From Opeltia flavorubescens (Eukaryota > Ascomycota > Lecanoromycetes > Teloschistales > Teloschistaceae), in the NCBI GenBank assembly GCA_000442125.1, contig KE546979.1, positions 1,240,001 to 1,304,000 on the forward strand: a stretch of 64,000 bases of DNA, given 5' to 3'. This document shows, piece after piece, positions 34,014 to 44,466 of the stretch; positions within the stretch are counted from its first letter, which is position 1, and every line of letters starts with the position of its first letter. The notes beneath the pieces are model-generated. The model searched no databases and was not told the origin of the DNA. It saw only the letters and a list, made by a program, of their open reading frames with translations. The position numbers were made by a program, and so were the translations under genes.

Positions 34014-35871
34014 TCAAGACTTCAAGGCTCCCGCATCCACCACCCAATAAGCCAAGTCCGCCTTCGTGGCTTGGCCGCGCCTGCTCGGATGAAGGGGGAG
34101 GAATCGCAACAGGCGCTTGCTCACTGCGACACAGGGCACCCGCCGTCCTACGCAATCAACGCAAGCATATCCATTCTCCATGTCACTGCCATCGTGGTGC
34201 GCGAACCGATCGGCACATTTCGGCACACCGTTCTTCGTTCCATCTTCCCAGTCGTCCCGAAGCGCATCCCAACCCTTCTTCTCCTTGGGATTTGTCATCT
34301 GGATTCTGATGTAGTCGAATATTTCGGGAGGGAGGTTGCCGTATGACCATCCTCCTTCTCTGAAATCGGCCACGTTGTGCCAGGGTTCACCGCTGATGTC
34401 CGTGACATTCGGTAATATCGAGCTGGAATTCAGAGCTGTGGTCTGCGAGAGGGGATGACCGATGTGAACCCCGAAAGATGAGCGGTCAATGAGAGAACGC
34501 TGGTGACCATGCGTTTGCGAACGATTAGTATTTGCTCGGCCGGCGTCATGCCGTGAAGCCGTGTGGCTGACTATTTCAGAAATTCTTGGCCATTTATGTG
34601 GACGTTGGGCCGGTTCGTCGCTGTCCTCCTCGTCTTCTTGAAGCCAGGGCATTGTGACATGATCCTGGCGCTGATCTAGTGACATGGCTCTGGATGAAAC
34701 AGAACGGGCCCCATTCTCGAGCGATGGCTCTCTAGACGATAGGACATCGGGGTCGGTTCGTTGACGGCGTTCAATTGCCAGCTCCCGCTCCAATTGTGCA
34801 ACCCTGCCCTTAAGTCTGTCGACCTCCAGTGAAAGATTGGAGCCGGGACCCTGAAAATTCGTAGCGCCCGCTTGGAGACGTTTGTTCTCCGCTTTGAGTA
34901 CCTCAATATCCCGTGCTCTTTGATTGATGGTGTTGTCCCTTCGGGTAATTGTCCGTAGCTGTGACTCAATCTTTTTGTTGAGCATCGACAGCTTCGCAAT
35001 GGTGGCATCAGCAACCATGTTGACTTCTTCAGCGAGAAAACCGGGTTCGTCAGATGGACCGAGGAGGATCGGTGATGGACCGGAGAGTTTCAGCGGCTTG
35101 GACAATTTTCGATTCGCGCTTGGTGACCTCAATCAATCGTCTGTTGTGATCCCGTCTGCCTTTTTCTAGCTCTGTCTGCAGCTTCTTTTGTCTAGACTCG
35201 ACACTCCGAAGTCTGTCCTTCTCCTTTTCAAGACTTGCTTCCCACTGCTCCAGTCTGTCGGTCCCCAATGCTGTAGCATTGAGTGACTGACTGGCGGTGT
35301 CTTCTTGGACTCGTAGAGGTCTCGAAAGGCTTTGCAGTCGGCTCAGATCCTGCTCAGCGTTAGCCTTTTCTTGACGCAAGGAGATCAGACTCCTCTTATC
35401 GGCTTCACAGAGATGCAAAAGTTGGTCGTGCTCTGATGCCAATTGCTCAAGATCAGCCTTTTTCTCGATAGCGCGGCAGTATCGGTCGAACGTGGACGCA
35501 ACGTCTGATTGGCGATGAATGATTCCAGAGGATAATGTAGTATCTTGCGGATAAGGATTGACTGCATTGAGCTTTTCGATGTTAGCTCGCAAGGTGTCAA
35601 CGGCAGCTTGCAGGTGTAGGGATTTCTTGGCAGACGAGTGCACTGTATCATTCTGGAGGTTCCTTAAGTCATCGTAAATAGCCTGTGACTGGAAATCCTT
35701 ATTCCAGCAGTCACCCATTTCGGTCCTCTTCTGCATAGTTTGCTTGCTGGTGGCAGACGCTGTACCGACTTGCTTCCTGGTCTTGCGAGCGGGGCGCGCT
35801 GGCTATGGATTCCGGTCATCAGGCCATAGAGACGATGTTGGTTCTTTGGTGTCTTCATGGTCGGAGGACAT
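34014..35871 (-). pseudogene. Coiled-coil/cysteine-tail protein 1, disrupted
   Basis: First of three related genes. Reading starts at ATG 35871 (MSSDHEDTKEPTSSLWPDD), meets one TAG at 35803-35805, and continues as a long coiled coil (RANIEKLNAV, EKEKDRLRSVESRQKKLQTE) to about 35050. It then resumes in another frame from about 35100 with LSMLNKKIESQLRT and VLKAENKRLQAG. The C-terminal domain has FDYIRIQMTNPKEKKGW, PKCADRFAHHDGSDM, ACVDCVGRRVPCVAV and RRGQATKADLAYWV. The gene at 48966-50273 has the same C-terminal domain, and both share a leader (TCCAGYGGACGAGCA) just before the ATG. No good intron explains the frame change, so this is a recent pseudogene or carries assembly errors. The TAG is CAG-like in context (CCATAG). 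Confidence 0.6.
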
Positions 35872-37593
35872 TGTGAATCTTTGAATCTGCTCGTCCGCTG
35901 GACACTACAGTCTAATTGGGAAAGGAAAAAAGCGGGATTGGGTCGCTATAAAGATGCTCCTCCGAGCGAAAGGAGAGGTCATGGTTGGTTGTGAGAAGGA
36001 GATCGGCGGAGAATACCAGCTGAAAAAGGCAGCCGAGCCTTGGCGGATCGGTGAATGTTCTCAATTGAAAAAGCGTCAATGGCAGGTTTAATAAAGATAT
36101 CCAGAATTAACATTATATACAATGATTATCAATTTAGAACGAGGCATTCCAATCAATAGATGGAAATGCTACCATGGAAATGCTGCGATCAGTGCATGCG
36201 AATATGGATCGCAATGTTGCTAGGCATTCATGAACCATTTAACCCATTTGATACCCTTTTTCGTTGCCAGAAAATTGCATCACCATGAAAGAATGGGAAG
36301 ACCTACAGAGAGACGTAATAGTAGATTGCTTCCAAATGGCAGCTGGCACAACAGAGGCGTATGGCCAACGATGAAAACACTACCTCGAATCGTCTGAGGA
36401 GTTTCTGCTCAACGCTAGATGTGATCAGCTATAGGGACGACTATAAAGAGAATTGCTATGATCCTTTTAGTAGCGATCAACGAAGGAGAAGGATGAGGAC
36501 TTTCATAGCGTTTTATTGGTTTGTACGGAGGGAAAGGAAACTGTTGATGAAGCGAAGCAGGTAGGATGAGATCCTTTTCCCACAATGAGTTCGATATTGC
36601 ATTTGTAGGGTGATATTTCAAGGTATACCGACGACCCGACTCAATTGACCGGCTGGCAATGTCGTTAACTAGCTGTAGCTTCGACTGTACCACAATTCTT
36701 TTAAGGTTTTTCAGGATAAGCAGACTTCTATGGAATAGTGAAATGGGCTGAATCAGCTAGCTATCAGCTGCGTCAAATTGGCTCGTCCGTCTCTTTGCCA
36801 CGCGTGTCAAAGAGATGAGATATCTTTGGGCTTTTCACTTGCTAGTATTGTAGATGAGCGGACCGCTACTGGGGTGTGAATCCACCGTGCCAACTTCGCA
36901 TGCATGTAGTGTGATTAGATATTATTGAGTCATCACTTCAACCAGTAGAGATTCTCATCCATGATTCAAAAGTGTGTCTCTGGTCGGTCGAAGTGAGAGT
37001 GACAGACACTTAGAGTCTGATTACGTAATGACCACGGGGTTCGCAAAGAATTCCCCAAAAATACACAAGGGGCAAAATCGCGTAAATTTCTTGGCGCGTA
37101 TGGCGACATCATATAAATAGGTCGAACTCATAAAATAGTCATACGTATGAAGACTGAAGTCATAATGCATGGAAATAAAAAAAAATCAGAGCATTTCTAA
37201 GCGTGATTGATGGATTGATATCACTGGAGCAAACGAAAGCAATCACCAGTGTCTCGTAGATACCACAACAGGTTGACAGGTATCTCACATCGAATTTACA
37301 ACCAACCGAAATATTTCAACCTCCTATCGCGATCAGGCAGGTTTCCGCAGCTGGAGTCGATGCAATCACAGTTCAGGATTTCACTGCACCGGTCAATTTG
37401 AAGTACCGTCAAATAATATTTTTATCCTGATGTGCGTGGTAGCAAAGTGATTATAGCAAGATCACTGCTTGATTCATTGCCCAATCACCTAAGGCACGTG
37501 CATGATAAGTGATGTATTGTGGGTCCGTAGCTATCTCGCTAGCTTCAAGCAAGCGCCTCTGAAAGTGACCTTTTGACCGCCCGTTCCTAGTAG
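35872..37593. other. Intergenic, AT-rich
   Basis: The promoter side of the disrupted coiled-coil gene (left) is followed by about 1.5 kb with only short frames. No gene is supported. Confidence 0.4.
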
Positions 37594-37672
37594 ACTTCCT
37601 CCTCTTTTCTTGCAAGAATCCTTTTCCCTTCAAGATATCCCGACGATCTTTCCGAAGGTTTTGAGGAGTCCA
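37594..37672 (+). repeat. Helicase-type upstream module, copy 2
   Basis: A C/T-rich block (CCTCCTCTTTTCTTGCAAG) followed by CCCTTCAAGATATCC and CCGAAGGTTTTGAGGAG resembles the modules at 30346, 43287 and 47949. It lies about 150 bp upstream of ATG 37820, in the same orientation to its gene as the module before the helicase. Confidence 0.5.
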
Positions 37673-37819
37673 TACTTCGATCAAAACTTTAGCCTTCTAG
37701 CCGTATCACAGCTCAACAATTTACTCGATCTGCCTGCAGTGAAAACCTTTCTGGTGACACCTTCCAGTGCTTATTCTCTCCGCAACTTTGTAAAGAAAAG
37801 GGCGGTATACTCGTCAAAG

Positions 37820-38878
37820 ATGTCTATATCAGCAAATCCTGGGTCAAAATCTGACGAATTCAAAGACGAAGACACCACAACTAGCATAGTCCCTGCACTT
37901 GGTGACGCGTCAACACCGCTGTCCCCAAAAGGAAGCAGAAAACGACGAGCCTCTAGTTCACCACCAGCACCACCACCACGACTAGGGTCCTGGAGAGTAG
38001 ACCTTGCCAAGCGCTTGGCGATGATGCCCGACGAATCTGAGGCCATACCAGCCGAGCATGAAACATCAGCAGGTGCAGCCAGAATAAAAGATTTCCCATT
38101 TAAGGAGGTTCCCTCTCGGGCATCGAGGTCACATTGTGCTTTCAACCTTATTGACGAGGAGCAACGACCGAGCTTAGGCGGCGTTACCCTCGTTCCAGGC
38201 AATTGGATCGCCACGATCAATGTGCATGCAGGATGGCGGAAACTTGCCGAGATTGTCCTTGCGATTCATGTCGCGAATCAACCCTTATCTCAGGAGTTTA
38301 CATTACAGGATGGCAACCACGACACATGGCAGCTTACCTGGCACGCCGCAACTCATCATAGGAAGGACTGTCTAATGGTAGCAAAAGACTTCAGCTTTGC
38401 AACGTACACGGAATGGCTTGAGACTCTTAAACAGCATGGAAGGCAGAAGGAGCCCTTTGAGGATGAACCCAACTTCCAGGCGCAAGCAGAGAAAGTATTG
38501 ACAATGTCCGCTACCCTTGACTCTCCAGTAGTGAAGGACTTTGCAGATCCAGCATCAACGGCCAAGCTTCCGCAAAACGTTGTCGCAGAAATAAGGCACC
38601 TGATCGAGCATAGTACAGCTGTTCGTTTTTGGTTTCTACCAAAGCACAACATCACCAAATTCAAGCATCTACCAATATTCGAACGTCGAGTCAAAGAGGA
38701 TATCAGCATCCCTGCTGAGGAAGCAATTAAAGCAATGGCGGAGATTGAGGCTGAACTCGCTCGAAAGGTGCCTGAACCCAAGTATCTAAGCTTGGACCAG
38801 ATATCCAAGATCATCGACCGGAATCACAAGAAGATAGAGATCGCAAGTGCGAAGCGTAAGGGTCAAGATGGCACTTGA
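37820..38878 (+). CDS. Stand-alone paralogue of the helicase N-terminal domain
   Basis: This 352-residue protein is paralogous to the first ~250 residues of the SF1 helicase at 44467-47886, with no helicase motifs of its own. Matching segments in order: SANPGSKSDEFK against SPDPASSSDAFK; SHCAFNLIDEEQRPSLGGVT against SRCAFSIVYADRKPSVGGIT; NWIATINVHAGW against NWKATINVNAGR; KDFSFATYTEWL against RDFSFDTYEDWL; DEPNFQAQAEK against DEPQFQAQADK; and VRFWFLPKHN against VRFWFRPERT. It then diverges to a charged helix. An extra linker (KGSRKRRASSS) may be a nuclear signal. I chose ATG 37820 because paralogy starts there, although the frame is open from 37610. It may regulate or compete with the helicase (inference). 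Confidence 0.75.
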   Translation: MSISANPGSKSDEFKDEDTTTSIVPALGDASTPLSPKGSRKRRASSSPPAPPPRLGSWRVDLAKRLAMMPDESEAIPAEHETSAGAARIKDFPFKEVPSRASRSHCAFNLIDEEQRPSLGGVTLVPGNWIATINVHAGWRKLAEIVLAIHVANQPLSQEFTLQDGNHDTWQLTWHAATHHRKDCLMVAKDFSFATYTEWLETLKQHGRQKEPFEDEPNFQAQAEKVLTMSATLDSPVVKDFADPASTAKLPQNVVAEIRHLIEHSTAVRFWFLPKHNITKFKHLPIFERRVKEDISIPAEEAIKAMAEIEAELARKVPEPKYLSLDQISKIIDRNHKKIEIASAKRKGQDGT

Positions 38879-40223
38879 GGAGTTGAACCATCGGCGATGG
38901 CGAGAGGGTCCTCGTTTCTAGTTTTGAAAGCTCGAGCAGCTGATTCGATAGTCCATATCTTCTGGTTGGTACTGGAAACGACTGAAAATGGACTTGATCT
39001 GCTCATCTTTGACTCTGTATCATCGAAACTTGATTTTGCCCCAGCCGCAAAGCAATGTGATTCATAGTGAACCAAACATCAGCCATAGTTCGTCCCTCCC
39101 TTTCTGGTGCCATACCCTCTCATCATGCTAGAACCGGTCATGCTCACATGAGACTCGAAGCCTCGATGAGTTATTATCGTCACCAATGAAACGGACACAA
39201 GAACAGATTGTTTGATATTTCATTTGCGCGAAATATAAACTCCAATTCTATATGTCGATTTTATCTACTTCAAGCCTATCCAGGCAGAAAGGTCTTTTCC
39301 ACACCCAATCCCACATCTCTGACTGGACACAAGTGTTGTCTCTTTGCAGAATCTTCTCACGCATCAATCGAGCATTGGACCCGCTTCCCAAAACCGCCAG
39401 AAACATAACCTTGGGTGATAGACTGCCACAGTCTCCTCCGCCCATTCCTCCCACTGGTCGTACCATCGTACCACATATAAATAAGCACATCGAATCGAAT
39501 GTGGGAACATCTGAGTGCATTTATTCCAGGAAAGCAGGAACCTGAAGGCTCCAGCAGAGCTGCTCGGCCGAGGTCCAAGCAAAGGCATTGAAGTAAGGAA
39601 TGTCACGCTGACTACGTCGGATGATCAATCGGTACAGAGGTAGGATCGACTAAATACCCAGCTCCAGTCCGTGACCAAAGATTTATTAAATACTATAGGG
39701 TGTGTAGCTTCGGTACCTGGCTCGTTGACCGACGCCTGGTCTTGGTCGTTGTCAGAATCCTAGATTTGCGGACGTTGATCCGCTGGGATACTATTCAGTA
39801 ACAGAGTCAAAGGATTACCTTAGAACAGCATCAGAAGCGAATCATCTATATCGGCATTACCTATACAATCGAGCATATTTTTTAGTGATCATTAAAACTA
39901 AAAATCCGAACATTCCTTTTGCTCCTTGATTCTATCATCTGCGATGATATTGAAATCTCCCTCACTTGTATCCTCAAAGCCTGCTAGAGTGATGTGGGTT
40001 TGGTCTGTGGTTTAATCGGCCTCAGACAGGTCCATATACTTTTCCCCTTGTGTCCGAGTTGTTCCATCCGCATCTCAATCATCTTGGTCTGATGGTCTGG
40101 GCACTCCCAAGCCTTCCTCGTTCTACCTGTGAGATCTCGTGCAGACTTTGCTGGTTGTCGCTCTTGAGCCAGTGCCTTAGATCGGAGATTGCGTAGGCTA
40201 AGTATAGGTTATAACGCAAAGCT
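38879..40223. other. Intergenic
   Basis: Overlapping 60-97-codon frames at 39208-39606 on both strands have no splice or homology support. No gene is called. Confidence 0.4.
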
Positions 40224-40454
40224 CTAGAATGCGTTCGGGGGAGCTTTAGGATAGCCGTGGGGAGGCTTCGGGGGCGGTGGTGGAAGAGCTTTGGGTGCTC
40301 TTGGGGAAGCTCCGGAGATTGATGGAGCTGTTGAGAGAGGTCTGGGTGGGCTCATGGATGCTAAATTCTTGTGGTCTGTCGAGGTTATGAATTTGTCTGG
40401 TCCGATTGGGTCGCTGGCTTTACATCTAAAACATCGAGCAAAAGGAAGTAGCAC
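40224..40454 (-). CDS. Proline-rich exon candidate
   Basis: The last part of an open minus-strand frame reads FARCFRCKASDPIGPDKF and then a proline-rich tail (ALPPPPPKPPHGYPKAPP) to a stop. The frame is open upstream without an ATG, so a first exon would be needed. Weak. Confidence 0.25.
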   Translation of the reverse strand: MLLPFARCFRCKASDPIGPDKFITSTDHKNLASMSPPRPLSTAPSISGASPRAPKALPPPPPKPPHGYPKAPPNAF

Positions 40455-43054
40455 TCGTGTATACTGATTGAGCGGTGGCTCTAGAGTGCACAGATGAATT
40501 AAATTATTATGCTTTAGGACTTAGGAACTTGAGCTCTCAACCACAGTAGGACTTGGCAAATAAAGCTACCACGCGCCTCGCACTCCGTATATATATCAGC
40601 TCCAGCTACAACAATCCTATTACTACGAGCCTCCCAGGCAAAAGTAAGTTCTCGACAGGCTCCAGCGGGGCCTCAAAGGAGCCCTTAAAGCTTCTATAAA
40701 CGGAGTAGTGTTTGTAATACTATCAGGCATCGTACGGTAGGCTCCCTAGACGATATCTTGTTCTCGACAAGCTTCGATAAGATTGTAGAATGTGCGCCTG
40801 ATACTTAGGAGTTGTTTACAGGGCTGGCGGGCTTGAAACTTACATCTACTCTACACTCTCTGTAGACCCTATAGATTTCATATACCTCAGCTAAGTTTCC
40901 TCAAAGCTTCAAAATCCATATGTGGCCAATGATACTTTAAGGGCATTTGCTCGCCGTATAGCAGAGCCCCAAACAGCCCATAAACGCTCAATGAGACGAT
41001 ATATCCTTCGCCTGATGTATTCCCAGATCCGTTGCCAAACCATAGAGCCTCTCCCAGTACATCCTCGACCATTCCCACCGTCTCCCAGACTTCTCCCAAC
41101 AGGGCTTTCAGAGCTCCCCCAGATTCCATACCTAATTCCAGCTTTCTCTATACGATTGCCGATATACTGCTTTCCCCTCTTACAATACTAATTCGAGATC
41201 TTCAATAACTACTGTATTGGGGCCTCCATTCTCTTCTCGGAAGTCATATCTCCTATTCATCCCTATAAAGAATAACGTACGTATCCTTCTTCACAATCGA
41301 TTATGAACGATCCGTTGATACTAATAACGTGATTTGTCCATCCAAGAAGTATTTAATGAAGGCCTACTAACAGTCTGCATGGAGCTAAGAGATATCCCTG
41401 TCCTTGCTGTCTATATCAACGACTGTTCCTCCCGGTCCTTCCTATTCTTTTTTCTCTCCTACAACATCCTATTCTCCACTCTTTTCCCCACATAGGTTCC
41501 CTATTTTATATATTTGCCTCTCCATATAGCAAATATCTGCCCTTCTCTATCTTTCTTTCATCTTCTACCATTGGTAGGCTTCTCTTTTCTCTTTCTTTAT
41601 CCTTATTTTTTTTACCTTTTCTCACTTTCTCTGTATAGAGAGAGTTGTATAATAAGCAAAATGCCTTCGTTGGGCTTGGCTGCATGGTAGAGCCGGAGTC
41701 AAATAACAACATTCGATTATCGCCACCTGGCAATTCCAACGGTCATATGGGATCGGGCGGGATTGGATTTCAGGGAGCGTTCTCCTCTAAATCTCACTAC
41801 GGAAGCTACGTGAAGCTATGGGTAGACTTGGTGGCTTTCCTTATACCACTTATGATGCACTGATATATTTGCCTTATAGGTCCCCGTGAACTTTGCCGCG
41901 TATTCCATACGAGACTGAGATGAGTTTGCTAACCCTTAGGGATTCTTTTGACGCCTTTCAAATTGTGCTCAAACGACAGGGCTATATCTAAATCTCCGTG
42001 GAGTCGATTCCGAAAGGTTGCCAATAGTATGTAGCGATGGTGGATTACGCATTTGCTTGCTTGGGAAATCGCAGTGGCGGGCATTTGCCGGTTCCACAAG
42101 TACAACGTTCGTCTCTATAGGGCAGTGATACTTTTACGAGGTCGTCAGGGGCTCCGGATTCAGGAGACAGAACGAATGGGATGAATAAGGGAGAAAGCGG
42201 TAAAACGTTGCAATTGAATTGACGCGAATCTGAAAGCACGTGGTAAGTGCGGAAATCGAGGTGTCGGTTTCGTGATCACCATAACTAAAGTTCTTGCTAG
42301 GACTCCGTGGTTGCTACTGTGAGTAATTGACATACTGGCACGTAGGATTCTAAGAAGCTGGGAACGGGTAGATGCCTATGTATAAAAACAGTCACTAATA
42401 TAGGGGTAAATTTTAGAGTCTGAAGAATTATATCTATTCCAGATATATTCCTACTGCGATATCTATTTAGCGATATATCTCTCCTTGTATATTCGTCTGT
42501 CCCAAGCAAGGGACAAGCACGGTTGCAAGAGTATCTCACGCGGAGCTGGCGGTGGAAGGCTCGGTCCAGGCTTGTTCCCTTAATAACCAAGGTGCCTCCC
42601 GATTCAACTGAGTCACCGGAAGATAGGATGGGATGGATATAAGTGGGCTTGGATTCAAGCTAATTCCTTCCATGACTAGGGCATTACGCTTTGCTCTCGA
42701 GATACCGACATGCTGCAGATTATCATACTGGAAATCGATGAAGAACTTGATCGTGATATGAGCCTTGAATTGAAGGAATGATAAGTCCACAATGTGTTAC
42801 TTTGAGAGCGCAGGCTGTACTTATTGTAAATGAATCAGTTATAGCTTTGCTCCATCTTTTGCTACTCTGGCTACAGCATCTGAAGCAAAGCAAAAACTTC
42901 AGCTTGAAGGATCGACTAAAATCAAACTCAACGAATACCACTTTTCAATCACTAATAAAAACATCTCAAGCCATCCAAGCTTCGCTAATAACAAACGACG
43001 TTGCGGATAGCAATGCACTACTATCTGAACAATCCAAAAACGTGTTGCAAGCCG
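40455..43054. other. Gene-poor, partly repeat-like
   Basis: 40560-41400 has TATAGA-rich, coding-like minus-strand pieces broken into many frames (for example IWEYIRRRIYRLIERLW), which may be a worn transposon; no ends or family were found. The remainder, including a T/C-rich run at 41440-41640, holds no supported gene. Confidence 0.3.
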
Positions 43055-43165
43055 CTCTATTCTTTTTTCCTCCTTCTCTCTCTCTCTTTTTTCTTTTTCT
43101 TTTTTTCTTTTTTTCTCTCTTCCCTTTCCAAAAGAAAAGAAAAGAAGAAGAAAAAGTAAAATAAA
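43055..43165. repeat. Polypyrimidine/polypurine tract
   Basis: A run of about 75 almost pure C/T bases (many TTTTTC and CTCTCT units) passes into an A/G run (AAAAGAAAAGAAAAGAAG), so the top strand is partly self-complementary. Confidence 0.8.
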
Positions 43166-43286
43166 AAGGTTTAATAGACCCGCGCTTTGCAGTACAGAGG
43201 CGCGTCAAATTGACCACCAAAAGGTAGAATTTTGATAATAATATATCGGCTCTATGCAGAACATAGGAGCCCGAACCTGCAGTCGC

Positions 43287-43470
43287 CGTGCAGATCCTCC
43301 GAAGAAAATTGCAATCGGTCGATACGATCTTCCAACCCCCCAGGATGGTCGGAAGAAAGGAAGATTTCTCTTTGCAATGATACCCTCAACTTCTCCCGAG
43401 GGAGATGTGAGGATATCATGAGGGAGAAAAACCTTGAGGGAGAAAAAAGAAGAGGAAGAAGAGGATGTGT
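43287..43470 (-). repeat. Helicase-type upstream module, copy 3 (no gene attached)
   Basis: On the minus strand it has CCCTCAAGG, a CTCATGATATCCTC block, GAGGGTATCATTGCAAAG, AAATCTTCC and TTTTCTTCGGAGGATCTGCACGG. This is the same block order as at 30346 and 47949. The sequence downstream on the minus strand is the polypyrimidine tract, not a gene. Confidence 0.65.
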
Positions 43471-44466
43471 GGATGGGGGGGAGTTTATGGTGTGAGGGGT
43501 GGGCGCTTGTGTGCGCTAGCGTCACGTGACATACCAACTAGCCCTGCAGGAATCTCGTTCGCCTGAATGGCTTCCTTGGATTGTGTTCTCACCTAAATTG
43601 TCAGACCGTTCCAGGATCATTAAATGGAATATCGTGAAATATTCACGAGAGCCAGTCTACAAATTTGACGGGTTCGTCAAGTCACTCTTTGGAGCAAAAA
43701 ATCTGTCACCAACCCGATATGCTTAGGGCATGGAGAACGCAACGATCGAGTTCTGAAAACCATGCTGACATTTATGGTCCATGGCTCCGGACATCATGAA
43801 ATATACATCGAAGATAAGTGCTAAAACGACTCGATGTTTCGATGATTGGATTTCAACCACGACCGGGAAACCTAGGCCTGTACCGTCGGTTTCTCCCCTT
43901 GCAGTATCCTTCGCTCCGCCCTCGTTGATGTCTGTTCGTAGGTGTTTGGCCTACGCTGTAAGTTATTCGTATTCAGCAGCTGGAACAAGAATTGAAATCC
44001 CTCAACTCGACGAAAACGCCAGCCCGATTCGTGTCCGTCATCTTATGTTTCGAGTTGAGAATCGCTGTCAGAGTAAAGTTGATAGTTGTAAAATCGCTCA
44101 CTGTGAATCTTACTAATGAGTATCTTTACAAGTCGCTTCTCTATTCTTTCTTTTGGCCTCGGTGACAAGTGAACGATGTCTCGATTCATGACCTAGTGTG
44201 GCCAGGTGAGGGTTGGCGCAGCGGGAGAATATGGCACATGGAGTGGAGAGGCAGATTGAAGTGGATATTTTGACATAGCTGGATCTGGAACATTGAAGAA
44301 CAAAGTCAAACCATAGAAGTACGAGGCACTATATAAGCAAGGAAAGTCGAATCGTAAGGACTTTCATTGCCATCCATCATATGTGGAACAGATGTCCAAC
44401 CTCTCAATGATCGCAAGAAAAGATTTCATCACCGTCAACGATACTCCAGCTTTACAGCCGTCAATC
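43471..44466. other. Intergenic
   Basis: A 111-codon plus frame at 43781-44116 does not look like protein. This is the 3' flank of the helicase gene. Confidence 0.4.

Noticed and set aside
42778-43164. 128-codon plus-strand frame
   Set aside because: Its end is only translated polypyrimidine tract, and the start has no coding support.
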